This document shows, piece by piece, positions 28,618 to 38,027 of a DNA stretch of 64,000 nt (its first letter is position 1; each line of letters opens with the position of its first letter). Made by a program: the position numbers and the translations under genes. The notes under the pieces are model-generated. The model was not told where the DNA came from and did not search any database. It worked only from the letters and a program-made list of their open reading frames with translations. This DNA comes from JAEUMG01 sp963805405 (GTDB lineage: Bacteria > Pseudomonadota > Alphaproteobacteria > Rhizobiales > Aestuariivirgaceae). The stretch lies in NCBI GenBank assembly GCA_963805405.1, contig CAWDUC010000014.1, positions 1 to 64,000 on the forward strand. Reading direction: 5' to 3'.

Positions 28618-30544
28618 CTAGTTGGCGACTTCGAGCAAGGCCTCGCCGGACGCTCTGGCCATTCCGTTGCCGCTCGTGGCGATCTCGGCGATATCGCCCG
28701 AGAGATAGCCCGTTCTCGCCGCAGCGCGCGATAACTTGCCCGACGAAGTGAACGGCAGGCTGCGGGGTGGAACCATGACGACGTCGCACTCGACGCCCGC
28801 AGAGCCATGAACGATCGCGGCGACTTGCCGCCGTAAGCCTTCGATGTCCGAGCGATCCGACAGGCGACACTGAACCAGCACCACCACCGCATCTTCGCCA
28901 TTGTCGTCTTCGACGGCGATCGCGGCGACATCACCGCTGCGCAATGGCTCGAGCCGTTCCGCCGCCCATTCGATATCCTGCGGCCAGATATTGCGGCCAT
29001 TATGCAGGATGAGGTCCTTGGCCCGGCCGGTGATCACCAGCTCACCTTCGAGCCAATAACCCATATCGCCCGTATCCATGAAGGAGTCGCTGCCGATGAC
29101 GGCACGCGTTGCATCTTCATTGTTGAAATAGCCCGCCATGACGCTCGGGCCCTTAACGAAGACCCGTCCGATCTCGCGTTCGCTCAGCGCCTTGCCACGC
29201 TCGTCGCGGATCACCGCTTCATGGCCGGGAAGCAGCTTGCCGCACACGACGAAGCGGCGCTCGCGGCCTTGCGAGCGCGCCGAGGCGCTTACCGGCACGG
29301 CGCGGCGCGACAGCTTGTACTGGATCGCATCGACGCTATCGATGCGGATCGGCTTGTCGACATCGGCGAAGGTGACCGCGAGCGTCGATTCCGCCATGCC
29401 ATAGCTCGGCAGGAAGGCAGTGGGCTTGAAGCCCGCAACCGACAGCTTCTCGGCGAAAAGGTCGAGGATATCGGCGCGCACCATGTCGCCGCCGATGCCG
29501 GCAACCCGCCAGTTCGACAGATCGAGGGTTGGCGCTTCGCCATTGATGCGGCGCGCGGCGAGTTCGTAGCCGAAGGAAGGCGAATAGGCGATCGTCGAGC
29601 GATTGTCCGACATCAGTCTGAGCCACGAGAGCCGGACGGCGGGCGAACGCGGTCGTCGCCATGTAGTCGACAGCCACCTGCCCCATCATTGGCGCGAGGC
29701 AGAAACCGACAAGACCCATGTCATGATAGAGCGGCAGCCACGAGAACGCCCGGTCATTCGGAACGACCTTGAGGCCGTCACGCAGGATCCCGCCGGTATT
29801 GGCGACGATCGCGCGTTGCGAAACCAGAACGCCCTTGGGTTCGGAAGTCGAACCCGAAGAATATTGGATATAGGCCGCTTCTTCCGGGCCGAAGGGAACA
29901 AGCTCGGCGATCGACGGCGGTGCGTCGCGCAATTCTTGGTAGCTCATCACCAGCTTCACGCCCGCCTTTTCAGCCGCATGAGCGATATGCGGCGCAAGGT
30001 CGGTAGTGGCAACGGCTGCACGCGCCTTGGCGGCCCGCAGCATCCCGGCGATCCGGTCGACATAGGCGTCCATGCCGCCGATATGCATGCTGTAGGGCAT
30101 GGGGCATGGAACCAGTCCGGCATATTGACAGCCGAAGAAGGCTTCAACGAATTCCGATCCGGTCTCGGCGACGAGGCCGACCCGGTCGCCACGCTTCAGA
30201 TTGAGCCCGGCAAGCCGGCGCGCCATGGCAACAGCGCGCTCGCGCAGGCTGCGATACGACATGACCTCGGTGAGCTGCCCGCGCGGGGAGTAGAAATTGA
30301 AACCGGTAACGCCCTTGGCAGCATAGTCGAGCCCCTCAGCGAGGCTCTGGAATTCGGCGAGCTTTTGGGCAAGCTGCTGATTGGTCCGCGGAGTCCGGCT
30401 CAAGGCCGCCGCTTCTTGCTCGGTTGTGTGTGGCGCCTTAGGTTCGGCGCGCTGTTTGTGAACTTGCTTGGACAATCTGTTCTTAGCCCTGCAATAAACC
30501 AACTCAGCTGCTATCAAATAGCTAAAGCCCGCCTTGCAGCGCAC
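28618..30544 (-). CDS. Fatty acyl-AMP ligase / acyl-ACP synthetase (one frameshift)
   Basis: ANL superfamily adenylate-forming enzyme. The N-terminal frame gives YIQYSSGSTSEPKGVLVSQR (P-loop) and SWLPLYHDMGLVGF (FAAL-type signature), the C-terminal frame gives LPSYGMAESTLAVTF, DTGDMGYW, VITGRAKDLILHNGRNIWP and SSGKLSR. The frameshift is near 29625. The insertion-containing style (YGMAESTLAV, long N-terminal helix) is that of fatty acyl-AMP ligases that load acyl groups onto a carrier protein, here presumably the ACP at 27307. The start is uncertain: the frame opens at 30544, but conserved sequence begins only after about 50 residues (NQQLAQKLAEFQSLAEGL). Confidence 0.85.
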
Positions 30545-30584
30545 AAAATCAAATGGTGTTTCAGAATGTTACCTTCCCCAGGGA

Positions 30585-31133
30585 TTACCACTGGGCGCGG
30601 TTGAACATGATTCCGATCATGAACAGGGCCAGAACGCCAATCGAGAATCCCGACAGCCAGGCGAGGATCAGCGCCGCGCTGGAATGACCGACAACGCCCT
30701 TTTTCGCAGTCGCAACAGAGGCCATGCGGCGCTCCCGGGCAACCAGCTGGTGGGCCATATGGAGCTTCACCTGCTCCACCATTTCGGGCCGGCTGGTCGT
30801 CTCGGCAAGGGTCTCTCGCCCGCTATGCGTGTCCTGGATCAACCTGTAGGTGCGGGGATCCGGCTCCATGACCACCCCAGTTATGAGATCTATCCACAGT
30901 CTTGGCGGTTCGCCGGGCACGAGCGAAAGGTCGAATATTCTCCCGGCCTCAGCATTGGCGAGGAGAATAGGCGCCAGATCGTCCTTCAAGACCTGCAAGC
31001 GCAGGGTCTTGGCGTCCCGGATGTCGAGGGCGGCATCGTAATGCGCAGCTTCGGCTATCCGGGCCAGGCGGAGAACGTGGGTCAGATCAGGGCTGCTCGG
31101 GGGTAATTTTGAAGCTGTATTGGCTTCGGACAC
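30585..31133 (-). CDS. Conserved tail-anchored protein of unknown function
   Basis: A 182-residue intact gene not recognised. Most of the protein is soluble (LVPGEPPRLWIDLITGVVMEPDPRTY, then a charged helical segment MVEQVKLHMAHQLVARERRM) and it ends in a single membrane helix (ALILAWLSGFSIGVLALFMIGIM without a following domain), so it would be tail-anchored in the inner membrane facing the cytoplasm. Upstream of, and same direction as, the acyl-AMP ligase operon; a membership in the sphingolipid locus is possible. Confidence 0.7.
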   Translation of the reverse strand: MSEANTASKLPPSSPDLTHVLRLARIAEAAHYDAALDIRDAKTLRLQVLKDDLAPILLANAEAGRIFDLSLVPGEPPRLWIDLITGVVMEPDPRTYRLIQDTHSGRETLAETTSRPEMVEQVKLHMAHQLVARERRMASVATAKKGVVGHSSAALILAWLSGFSIGVLALFMIGIMFNRAQW

Positions 31134-31229
31134 AAGTCCCCTCCAACGACACAGTTTGTGTCACATTGCGCCGCCCACTGGCCTCTTTGAGCCGGTTGTC
31201 TAGGGTTGATGCACGCTCGGTGCCAAAGC

Positions 31230-31943
31230 CTAGTTGGCCGCTGTCGCCGTGCAGATCGCCGGCAGCGGGCCTGTCCCCAGCCACAATTCCATCGTGTTCG
31301 GCCGGACCTTTTTGGCGCCCGCCCAGCTCTGTGAAAGGTCGACCAGTTTGACGCGCAGACCCGTGCCGTTGAACATGTTCACGAGATCGCGGGCCCGTTG
31401 CAGGTCGCTTTCCTGCAAAACCCGCAATTCGTGGTCGGTGCCGCCCCAATTGGCGTGAATGATCGACGGGACTGCAATCGTGCCGCGATCGAAATCCTTC
31501 AGCGAACCGAAGATTTTTCGAACGCAATCGCCCTGTTTGTCGTCGAGGACATGGACGAAAAGCCGGCTCGGAAGGCGGTCCAGTGCCAGCCTGAATGTCT
31601 CGGCAACAGCCGGATTTTCAAGCGATGCCTTCATCAGCGCGCCTTCCATCAACGGCAGCAGGTCCTTGTCCGAGGAAGAATTTGCGTAGTCGAGCTGCGC
31701 CGCGACGAATTCGACCGGCACCTTGTCGTTCTTCAAAAGATACTCGAACATGGCGACGCCGTATTTACGCCGATCCGCGCTCTGGTCGCTGACCAGATCG
31801 ATCATCGTCTTGAGATCGCTCAGGTTTTGCTGCCAGCGCGTGTAATAAAGACCGGTCCCCGCGATCGTCAGCGGGATCATGACGGTCGCAAGAACCTGCA
31901 CGATCAAATCGCGCATCGGCTTCGAAATCGTGGGGATTTCCAT
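31230..31943 (-). CDS. Membrane-anchored protein of unknown function
   Basis: A 237-residue protein with an N-terminal helix (VLATVMIPLTIAGTGLYY, ~14-31), a charged HEAT-like helical region (about 45-140, KYGVAMFEYLLKNDKVPVEF) and a C-terminal alpha/beta part (LRVLQESDLQRARDLVNMF and VKLVDLSQSW) that resembles a SPOR- or phospholipase-accessory-type fold but gives no motif. Intact; no function suggested. Confidence 0.65.
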   Translation of the reverse strand: MEIPTISKPMRDLIVQVLATVMIPLTIAGTGLYYTRWQQNLSDLKTMIDLVSDQSADRRKYGVAMFEYLLKNDKVPVEFVAAQLDYANSSSDKDLLPLMEGALMKASLENPAVAETFRLALDRLPSRLFVHVLDDKQGDCVRKIFGSLKDFDRGTIAVPSIIHANWGGTDHELRVLQESDLQRARDLVNMFNGTGLRVKLVDLSQSWAGAKKVRPNTMELWLGTGPLPAICTATAAN

Positions 31944-31988
31944 GATCGCCTTAGAAGACCGCTTTGCGGCGGAAGCGGGGCGACGAAA

Positions 31989-33005
31989 TCAGGCGTTTCG
32001 ACGCAAGAAAATGGTCACAATGGGGGGTAAAAACAGGCAAATCGCGACATAGCGCACCACCTGATGCGCAGCGACATAGGCGGGGTCCAAATCCAGCGCG
32101 AAGGACATGATGGTCATCGCCTCGAGGCCTCCCGGTGCAAAGGCAAGGAGCGTCAGCGCGAAGGGGAGCCCGGCAACGGCAGCCGTGATGGCCGCGCCGG
32201 CCGAGGATACCGCCAGAGCGATGACGAAGCAGGAGAAGCCATCGGCCAGTGAATGCTTGAGTTCGGGAAGGCTGAAATGGGCGAACCGCGCGCCGATCAT
32301 CACCCCGAGCACGACATTGGAGACGATGAGCAGTCCTTGCGGCGCCCCGCCCTGCACGACGCCTGTAAGCCCCAGAATAGCGCTCACCAGGGCGGACCCA
32401 AGGATGAGCCCAGCCGGCACCTTGAGGCGCTCCAGCAACAGCGCCGCAGCTGCCGAGACGAGAACCAGGATCGCGACATCCTGGAAGCCGCCCGGTTCCG
32501 GCAGCACAATCAGAACATGCGGCGGCGACATCAGCTCAATCACCGCTGGAAGTGCCGCCACCAGGAAGAACAAACGGATGCACTGGGAAATCGTTACCCG
32601 GCGCATGTCCGCCTTGGCTGTGTCGGCCAGGATCAACACCAGCGCCAATGCACCCGGAAGGCTTGCAAAAAAGGCTGTCGAGCGATCCCAGCCCGCCTTC
32701 TTGACGTAGAAAACATAGCCGATCCACGTCACCGCGATCATTGTAAGGGTCAGAAACACGATGCTGATCGGCCATTGCCAGGCGCGCTCAAGCGTATCCC
32801 AACCAACGCTCGTTCCGGTCTGAATGCCGAGCAGGATAAAGGCCGTAACTTTCAACCAGTTGGGAAGATCGAATTTCGCGCCCGCAAGGACAGCGGAGAC
32901 CGTCCCCACCATGCTGCCGGCAAGCCAAGGGGCGGGAATGTTGAAAAGGTAGAATATCCACCCGCCGGCAAAGCCGGCCAGCAATCCAATTAATGTCGCT
33001 CTCAA
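31989..33005 (-). CDS. AbrB-family membrane protein
   Basis: This 338-residue protein with about ten helices contains two repeats of the AbrB duplication: IPAPWLAGSMVGTVSAVLAG and, in the second half, an equivalent LKVPAGLILGSALVSAIL, plus AFAPGGLEAMTIMSFALDLDPAYVAAHQVVRY, a hallmark of the family (also named 'ammonia monooxygenase' by mistake). Function unclear: probably a small-molecule transporter. It is the last gene of the sugar-kinase operon and overlaps the kinase by 4 bp, so it may move the operon's substrate. Confidence 0.8.
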   Translation of the reverse strand: MRATLIGLLAGFAGGWIFYLFNIPAPWLAGSMVGTVSAVLAGAKFDLPNWLKVTAFILLGIQTGTSVGWDTLERAWQWPISIVFLTLTMIAVTWIGYVFYVKKAGWDRSTAFFASLPGALALVLILADTAKADMRRVTISQCIRLFFLVAALPAVIELMSPPHVLIVLPEPGGFQDVAILVLVSAAAALLLERLKVPAGLILGSALVSAILGLTGVVQGGAPQGLLIVSNVVLGVMIGARFAHFSLPELKHSLADGFSCFVIALAVSSAGAAITAAVAGLPFALTLLAFAPGGLEAMTIMSFALDLDPAYVAAHQVVRYVAICLFLPPIVTIFLRRNA

Positions 33006-34450
33006 AAGAGCGGCCTTAAGTGCTTGAAGAGCTGATGATATTTATCGTAGGCCGCGTCATAGGCGGTTTTTTTCGACGGATCCGGATGCACGACCTTGAG
33101 TCCCTCGTTCAGCTTCGCAGCCGATTGGCTCAGATCGGAGCTGAGACCGGCGGCAACGCTCGCAAGCATAGCCGCACCGATGGGGGAAGTGTCCACATGA
33201 CGTGCGATTTCGACAGGAATTCCCGTCAGATCGGCCCTTAATTGCGTCCAAAACGCACTTTTTGCGCCACCTCCGACGCACCGAATGGCATCGACCCGGA
33301 CACCCATCTCCCGCACGCGTTCGAGCACGTCGCGCATCGCAAAGGCCGTGCCCTCGAGCACCGCGCGCGCCATATGGCCGCGACCATGGCTCGGCGTCAG
33401 CCCGTAGAAAGCACCGCGCGCCGAGGCGATCCATTCCGGCGCCATCGCACCGGACAACGCAGGCACGAAGGTGACGCCGTCGGCTCCCGGTGGGGTTGCA
33501 GCCGCCTCCGCATCAAGGCTGGCGAAGTCTTTCACGGCGAAGACCTGCCGGAACCACGCCACGGCTCCGCCCGAGAGCCAGCCGGGATTTTCGACGAAAT
33601 AGAGACCACCTGGAAAGGCATGCGTCTCGACCAGACTTGCCCGGTCGATCACCGGCGATGGGTGGAGGGCACCCACGACCTCGGCCGTCCCGAGTACATC
33701 GATGAGCCGTGCCGGCGATGCCAGCCCTGCTCCCAGCGTCGAAGCGAAATCATCCCCGGTCCCGACAGCCACTGGAATTCCAACTGGCAAGCCTGTCAGT
33801 TCGCTGCCTGACATTGTCAGGCGCCCGGCCAGTCGCTGTGCCGGTGCTAGCTCAGGCAATTCCGATCGCGAAATCCCAAAGAGGTTGAGAAGCTCGTCGT
33901 CGTAATCCTGGGTTGCGAGGCCGAAGACCATGCTGGTCGAAGCGGTCGCATGATCGATGACGCGCTCGCCGGTGAGCCGCGACACAACATAGGAAACCGG
34001 AACATGAAAACACACAGCCCCGCGCGCGACAGGTACATGACGTTTCAGCCAGCGGATTTTCGCGGCCAGATGCGATGCATCGAGGACGAGGCCACAGCGT
34101 TCCTGGATCAAGCCTGCGTCAATTCCGGCAATTTCGGCTTCAGCGCGCCGGTCCATCCAGATGAGGCACGGATGAAGCGGCAATCCTTTGTGGTCAACCG
34201 GGATACAGCCGTCGAGTTGCCCAGCAATGCCGAGCGTCGCAATTTGCCCTGCCCTGCAATTCGCTTCCCGCAGCGCTCCTTCGATCGCCGGACGCAACGC
34301 ATTCTCCCAAAGCGCGGGATCCTGTTGCGCCCAGCCCGGTTGGGGAAATTCCGGCTGGTAGGCGATCGCATGCTGGCCAAGAACTTCGAGGTCGGCAGAG
34401 AGGACGACGGCCTTGAGGCTCTGCGTCCCGATATCAACGCCGACGATCAT
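33002..34450 (-). CDS. FGGY-family carbohydrate kinase
   Basis: A 482-residue sugar/polyol kinase. It opens with IVGVDIGTQSLKAVVL (phosphate-1 loop), contains GIAGQLDGCIPVD, IWMDRRAEAE and the ATP-binding FVPALSGAMAPEWIASARG and IRCVGGGAKSAFWTQLRADL. The overall similarity is to xylulokinases, but the substrate cannot be fixed. Located between the DeoR regulator (4-bp overlap) and the AbrB-like gene (4-bp overlap), hence co-transcribed. In this operon its product could be a phosphorylated polyol processed by the glycerol-1-phosphate dehydrogenase or the HAD phosphatase. Confidence 0.85.
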   Translation of the reverse strand: MIVGVDIGTQSLKAVVLSADLEVLGQHAIAYQPEFPQPGWAQQDPALWENALRPAIEGALREANCRAGQIATLGIAGQLDGCIPVDHKGLPLHPCLIWMDRRAEAEIAGIDAGLIQERCGLVLDASHLAAKIRWLKRHVPVARGAVCFHVPVSYVVSRLTGERVIDHATASTSMVFGLATQDYDDELLNLFGISRSELPELAPAQRLAGRLTMSGSELTGLPVGIPVAVGTGDDFASTLGAGLASPARLIDVLGTAEVVGALHPSPVIDRASLVETHAFPGGLYFVENPGWLSGGAVAWFRQVFAVKDFASLDAEAAATPPGADGVTFVPALSGAMAPEWIASARGAFYGLTPSHGRGHMARAVLEGTAFAMRDVLERVREMGVRVDAIRCVGGGAKSAFWTQLRADLTGIPVEIARHVDTSPIGAAMLASVAAGLSSDLSQSAAKLNEGLKVVHPDPSKKTAYDAAYDKYHQLFKHLRPLF

Positions 34451-35253
34451 GCTGCCGCGCCAGCCGCGTCTTCCGGGGCAAGCAGGACCGCCACATTGGT
34501 GCGCGCCAGAGCCTTCTGAAGCTCTGCTTCGAGCGGCCGGCCGGTCACAAGAACATCAAGCTCGTCGGTGGTACAAACGACCGCAAACTGCCGCTGTCCG
34601 GCCTTGCTGTGATCGGCAAGCAGGCAGGCGCGTTCCGAACGCTCTAGCATCTTGCGCTTGACCCATACGCCGGCGGCATCGGCATCGGTCACCTGCTCCG
34701 TCGAAAAACCCCCTGCTCCGAAAAAAGCGGCATCGGCGTGATAGCGATCGAGGAACGACAGCGTCTCGGGACCGAAGACGGCATCTTCGGTCATCCGAAA
34801 TTCACCGGGACACAGAAGCACCGTTATCGCCTCCGAGGCGCCAAGCGCCCGCGCCACGCCGAGCGAATTGGTGATTGCCGTAAGCGGATGAGCGGATTTG
34901 GCCAGTTCCGCTGCGAAGAAGGCAGTCGTGGAACCGGCATCGATCATGATGACATCGCCGGGCTTTACGAGACCGACAGCGGCAAGCCCGATGCGCTGTC
35001 GCTCGACGACATTCGTCTGGGCCCGCAACATGACCCCCGGTTCACCGATCAATGAGCGCGGCGCGGCACCACCATAGGTTCGCGAAATTAACCCGCGATC
35101 CGACAATTCGTCGAGATCGCGCCTGATCGTCTCGGTCGTGACCTGAAACTCTTCGGCGAGCGCAGAGATGCGCACCGCTACGTCATTGGCGAGACGAGCG
35201 ACAATGCGCTCATGCCGCGAGCGCTTTGAGACCTTATCGCCCGGCGCGCGCAT
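34447..35253 (-). CDS. DeoR-family transcriptional regulator
   Basis: Typical DeoR/GlpR repressor of 268 residues: N-terminal HTH (ISALAEEFQVTTETIRRDL with SDRGLISRTYGGA) and a C-terminal sugar-phosphate sensor domain (IMIDAGSTTAFFAAELA, ITNSLGVARAL, FFGAGGFSTEQVTDADA). Such regulators release DNA upon binding a phosphosugar. It overlaps the HAD gene by 20 bp. The palindrome at 38028-38071 is the likely operator. Confidence 0.9.
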   Translation of the reverse strand: MRAPGDKVSKRSRHERIVARLANDVAVRISALAEEFQVTTETIRRDLDELSDRGLISRTYGGAAPRSLIGEPGVMLRAQTNVVERQRIGLAAVGLVKPGDVIMIDAGSTTAFFAAELAKSAHPLTAITNSLGVARALGASEAITVLLCPGEFRMTEDAVFGPETLSFLDRYHADAAFFGAGGFSTEQVTDADAAGVWVKRKMLERSERACLLADHSKAGQRQFAVVCTTDELDVLVTGRPLEAELQKALARTNVAVLLAPEDAAGAAA

Positions 35254-36046
35254 CCAGAATGACCTGCGCTAGTTCGGCAAATCCGTAGCCGCCCTCTGCC
35301 GCGGTTACATAGCGCGGCAGATGTTTCATGAGCTTCTGATAGGCGATGATATTGGCTACCCCGACGCCATTGGGGAAATAGGCATACATGGGCAAGTCAT
35401 TGGGCAAGTCGCCGGCATAAATGATCCGTTCCCGGTCCCGGTCCGCATCGATCCCGCAGACCTCCGCGAGAAAGCGCTTGGACATCGACAGCTTGTCGTG
35501 ATCGCCAAACCACGCATTGACATGGATTGAGCTGATCTTCGCCGTGGCTCCTTCGGCCTCGAAGGCTTCCTTGATTTTTTCGGCGGTTGCGAGCGGCAAT
35601 GGTGGCACATCCTCGCAGAAATCGATGGCGACATCGATCTCGCGATAGGCTTGGTCCGAGGCAACGGCTGTTCCCGGGATCTCCTTCAGGACGCGATGCA
35701 CCACCTTCCACAGTCTGTCCAGATTGACACGACGCTCTTCCGCCGACTGCGCGTAGACACGTTCCATCTTCCGACGACCGGCATCATAACGGAAATAGAA
35801 AGCACCGTTCTCGCCGACCACGCCGTCGACGGGCCACATGCGGGCGATGTGATCGCACCAGCCGGCCGGCCGGCCGGTGATGGGCACGACCACCAATCCG
35901 GATTCGCGCAATGCTTCGAGTGAGGCATAGGCCTCGGCGGGGATCCGGCCGTGCAATGACAGCGTATCGTCAATATCGGTGAGCACCGCCTTGACGGCGG
36001 CAAGAGTCTTCTGCGGACACTCCTCGATGGCAATCATGGCGGTCAT
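35234..36046 (-). CDS. HAD-superfamily hydrolase, subfamily IIB
   Basis: This 270-residue phosphatase has DxD motif VLTDIDDTLSLHG, motif II ITGRPAG, a C2-type cap and motif IV YAGDLPNDLPMYAYFP, the pattern of phosphatases of the sucrose-phosphatase / trehalose-phosphatase group that act on small phosphosugars. Its start overlaps the stop of the G1P dehydrogenase gene by 1 bp (TAATG). Probably dephosphorylates an operon intermediate. Confidence 0.85.
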   Translation of the reverse strand: MTAMIAIEECPQKTLAAVKAVLTDIDDTLSLHGRIPAEAYASLEALRESGLVVVPITGRPAGWCDHIARMWPVDGVVGENGAFYFRYDAGRRKMERVYAQSAEERRVNLDRLWKVVHRVLKEIPGTAVASDQAYREIDVAIDFCEDVPPLPLATAEKIKEAFEAEGATAKISSIHVNAWFGDHDKLSMSKRFLAEVCGIDADRDRERIIYAGDLPNDLPMYAYFPNGVGVANIIAYQKLMKHLPRYVTAAEGGYGFAELAQVILDARAGR

Positions 36047-37338
36047 TAGACGATATATCTCTCAGGCTGCAACCGGCGGGAATCGGCCGCCAGGTCGAGG
36101 AAAGTGTAGCGGTTGCGGATTTCGCGCGCATGCAAAACCGCGTTGAAGAAGAATTCGCGCGAAAGGCCGAGGTCCTCATAACTGGTAGGCGCGCCACAGC
36201 GCCTAAGCGCGTCTTCGATCTGATGCGCGGGGCGCATCATCTTCCCCAGATCGCTGGTCAGCGAAGGCCAGCTGCGTTCGAGCCTTTCATTCAGGTCGTC
36301 GGCCTGTGTGTCATTAAGGAGCTTCGGCATGATCTCGACCATGCAGTCGCGGCCCAGTTCGTCTCCGAAATGAGATGTGAGTTCGGCAAGCTTGACTGAA
36401 CTCGCCTTGAGACGCGGTCGCTTGCCCGCCAAAAGTTCTTCCTGCAAACGAGCCATCGCCAATGTCGTCACCGCGATCTGCTCGCCGTGCAAGGGAGCAT
36501 CTTCGTCGTGGGCACCCATCATCTCGACATAATGGCTGATGAGATGCTCGCCTTGGCTGGCGGGATAGCTGCCCCCGCAAATCGTCATCCCGAAACCCGA
36601 GAGCAACAAGACGCGCGTGAGCAATTCGATGGCCGCGGCATCGCCGCGCGTCAGTGCCTCGGCACCCTCCACCATGGCATCCTCGAGATCAGCGAAGAGC
36701 GAGAATGGCAACGCCCGATAGGCCGAACCGCGCAGGCGATGCGCCATGTACCAATCGGCCTGCGCCGTGCTGCGGCAAATGGCATCGCCAAAGCCGGCAC
36801 GAACAAGGCGGCCAGGCGCGGCTGCAAGAACAGAGAGGTCGCAGAACACCCCCTCCGGCGCCACAGCGGGAAGCGACTTCTTGTGACCGCCCATGGTGAT
36901 GGCGACGTTCACCGACGTATAGCCATTCATCGACGGCGCCGTCGCGAAGACCGCGCAGCGCTTGCCCTGCTGGGCGGCGGAGAATTTCGCAAGATCGTTG
37001 ATCGTGCCCGAGCCGACGGCAATGTAGCTGCCGGCCTTGGCACCGGCCGCCATAACCTTGGCGGCGGTCTGCTCATCGGGATGCGGGCGCCCCGGCAAGC
37101 GAACCGAGATCACGCCGCGGCCGGCGAGCGCGGCCTCGATGCGCCGGCCCAATGCTTCATGCGTGTTGTAGTCTGAAAGCACGGCATAGGGTGCGGGCAA
37201 ATCGAGATCGGCGATGAGATCAGCCTCACTCGCCGCCAGGGACTTTTCAACTACGACCCGTTTGACGGGGACCTTGAGATATTCACCGCTCTGCGGGTCG
37301 CGCAAGCGGCCGGCGAGCAATTCGCCGAGCATGTCCAT
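36046..37338 (-). CDS. sn-glycerol-1-phosphate dehydrogenase (AraM-like)
   Basis: A 430-residue enzyme of the iron-/zinc-alcohol dehydrogenase-like AraM group: YIAVGSGTINDLAKFSA is the NAD(P)-binding GGGS-type loop, APSMNGYTSVNVAI and GEHLISHYVEMMG supply metal ligands. It interconverts glycerone phosphate and sn-glycerol-1-phosphate. The start at MDMLGELLAG (37338) follows the TIM-barrel gene by 2 bp; the longer open frame to 37629 is unlikely. Its presence in an alphaproteobacterium outside archaeal-type lipid synthesis is unusual; with kinase and phosphatase nearby it may serve catabolism of a polyol. Confidence 0.85.
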   Translation of the reverse strand: MDMLGELLAGRLRDPQSGEYLKVPVKRVVVEKSLAASEADLIADLDLPAPYAVLSDYNTHEALGRRIEAALAGRGVISVRLPGRPHPDEQTAAKVMAAGAKAGSYIAVGSGTINDLAKFSAAQQGKRCAVFATAPSMNGYTSVNVAITMGGHKKSLPAVAPEGVFCDLSVLAAAPGRLVRAGFGDAICRSTAQADWYMAHRLRGSAYRALPFSLFADLEDAMVEGAEALTRGDAAAIELLTRVLLLSGFGMTICGGSYPASQGEHLISHYVEMMGAHDEDAPLHGEQIAVTTLAMARLQEELLAGKRPRLKASSVKLAELTSHFGDELGRDCMVEIMPKLLNDTQADDLNERLERSWPSLTSDLGKMMRPAHQIEDALRRCGAPTSYEDLGLSREFFFNAVLHAREIRNRYTFLDLAADSRRLQPERYIV

Positions 37339-37340
37339 GA

Positions 37341-38015
37341 CTAATGGCCCAAAGCCTTGACCACCGCTTCGCACTGCGCCCTGACGCCTTTGACGCCGGC
37401 TGCAAATCCGTTCTCGAAGATCGCCGATCCGATGGTGAAGGCATCGGCGCCCGCATCGGAAACCGCGCGAATGCGCTCCGGCGAGTCGATGCTTCCGGCA
37501 ACTATCAGATAGCCCTCCGGGCCAAGGCCCCGCCTCGCCGCACGGATGAGCTTCAAGGGATCTTCTTCGGTGGCACGATAAGCAAGGAGATCGACGCCCG
37601 GACAGCCTTGCTGCACGGCCCTGGTGCAATCATCCTCGATGTCCTTCTGGCTGCCGCCAAGCTTGGTGGGATGGCCCTCCGGACGGCCCGGGAACGGATA
37701 ATAGCCTATGCCTTTAGTATTGAGGCTGGTCTGGGCGAAGGTGATGTCCTGCCCGCCCAACACGCGATCGACGCCAAGTTCTGCGGCCGCGGCAATCGAG
37801 CGCCGGATGGTCTCGGGCGTCGTGCTGACGACCTCCACATAAGAGGTCGCACCCGACTTCCGGATCGCTGCCGCAAGCTGTTTCAGCGTGGAAAGATCAA
37901 CGCCCACGTCCTTGAACCCCACATGGGTCAGCCCGAGATCGGCGATTTCCGCCATCACATCCAGGCAATTCGCGACCGTGCGGTCCTTGTTAGTGAGCAT
38001 GAAGATGAAATCCAT
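37341..38015 (-). CDS. TIM-barrel protein (HisA/HisF-like) of unknown reaction
   Basis: Start MDFIFMLTNKDRTV at 38015 is chosen because the open frame to 38081 would cover the operator. The barrel has HVGFKDVGVDLSTLKQLA, GVDRVLGGQD, PGVDLLAYR and GYLIVAGSIDSPERIRAV, DAFTIGSAIFENGF, that is C-terminal phosphate-binding motifs like those in HisA/HisF and NanE/KDPG-type barrels. Reaction unknown. It is the promoter-proximal gene of the six-gene operon ending at 31989. Confidence 0.75.
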   Translation of the reverse strand: MDFIFMLTNKDRTVANCLDVMAEIADLGLTHVGFKDVGVDLSTLKQLAAAIRKSGATSYVEVVSTTPETIRRSIAAAAELGVDRVLGGQDITFAQTSLNTKGIGYYPFPGRPEGHPTKLGGSQKDIEDDCTRAVQQGCPGVDLLAYRATEEDPLKLIRAARRGLGPEGYLIVAGSIDSPERIRAVSDAGADAFTIGSAIFENGFAAGVKGVRAQCEAVVKALGH

Positions 38016-38027
38016 AGGCCTGCCTTC

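Noticed and set aside
28618..30604. Long plus-strand open frames opposite the acyl-AMP ligase and epimerase genes
   Set aside because: No family motif; they mirror the minus-strand genes.
36046..37629. Extended N-terminus for the glycerol-1-phosphate dehydrogenase
   Set aside because: The extra 97 residues overlap the TIM-barrel gene and are Arg/Cys-rich; MDMLGEL at 37338 is the likely start.
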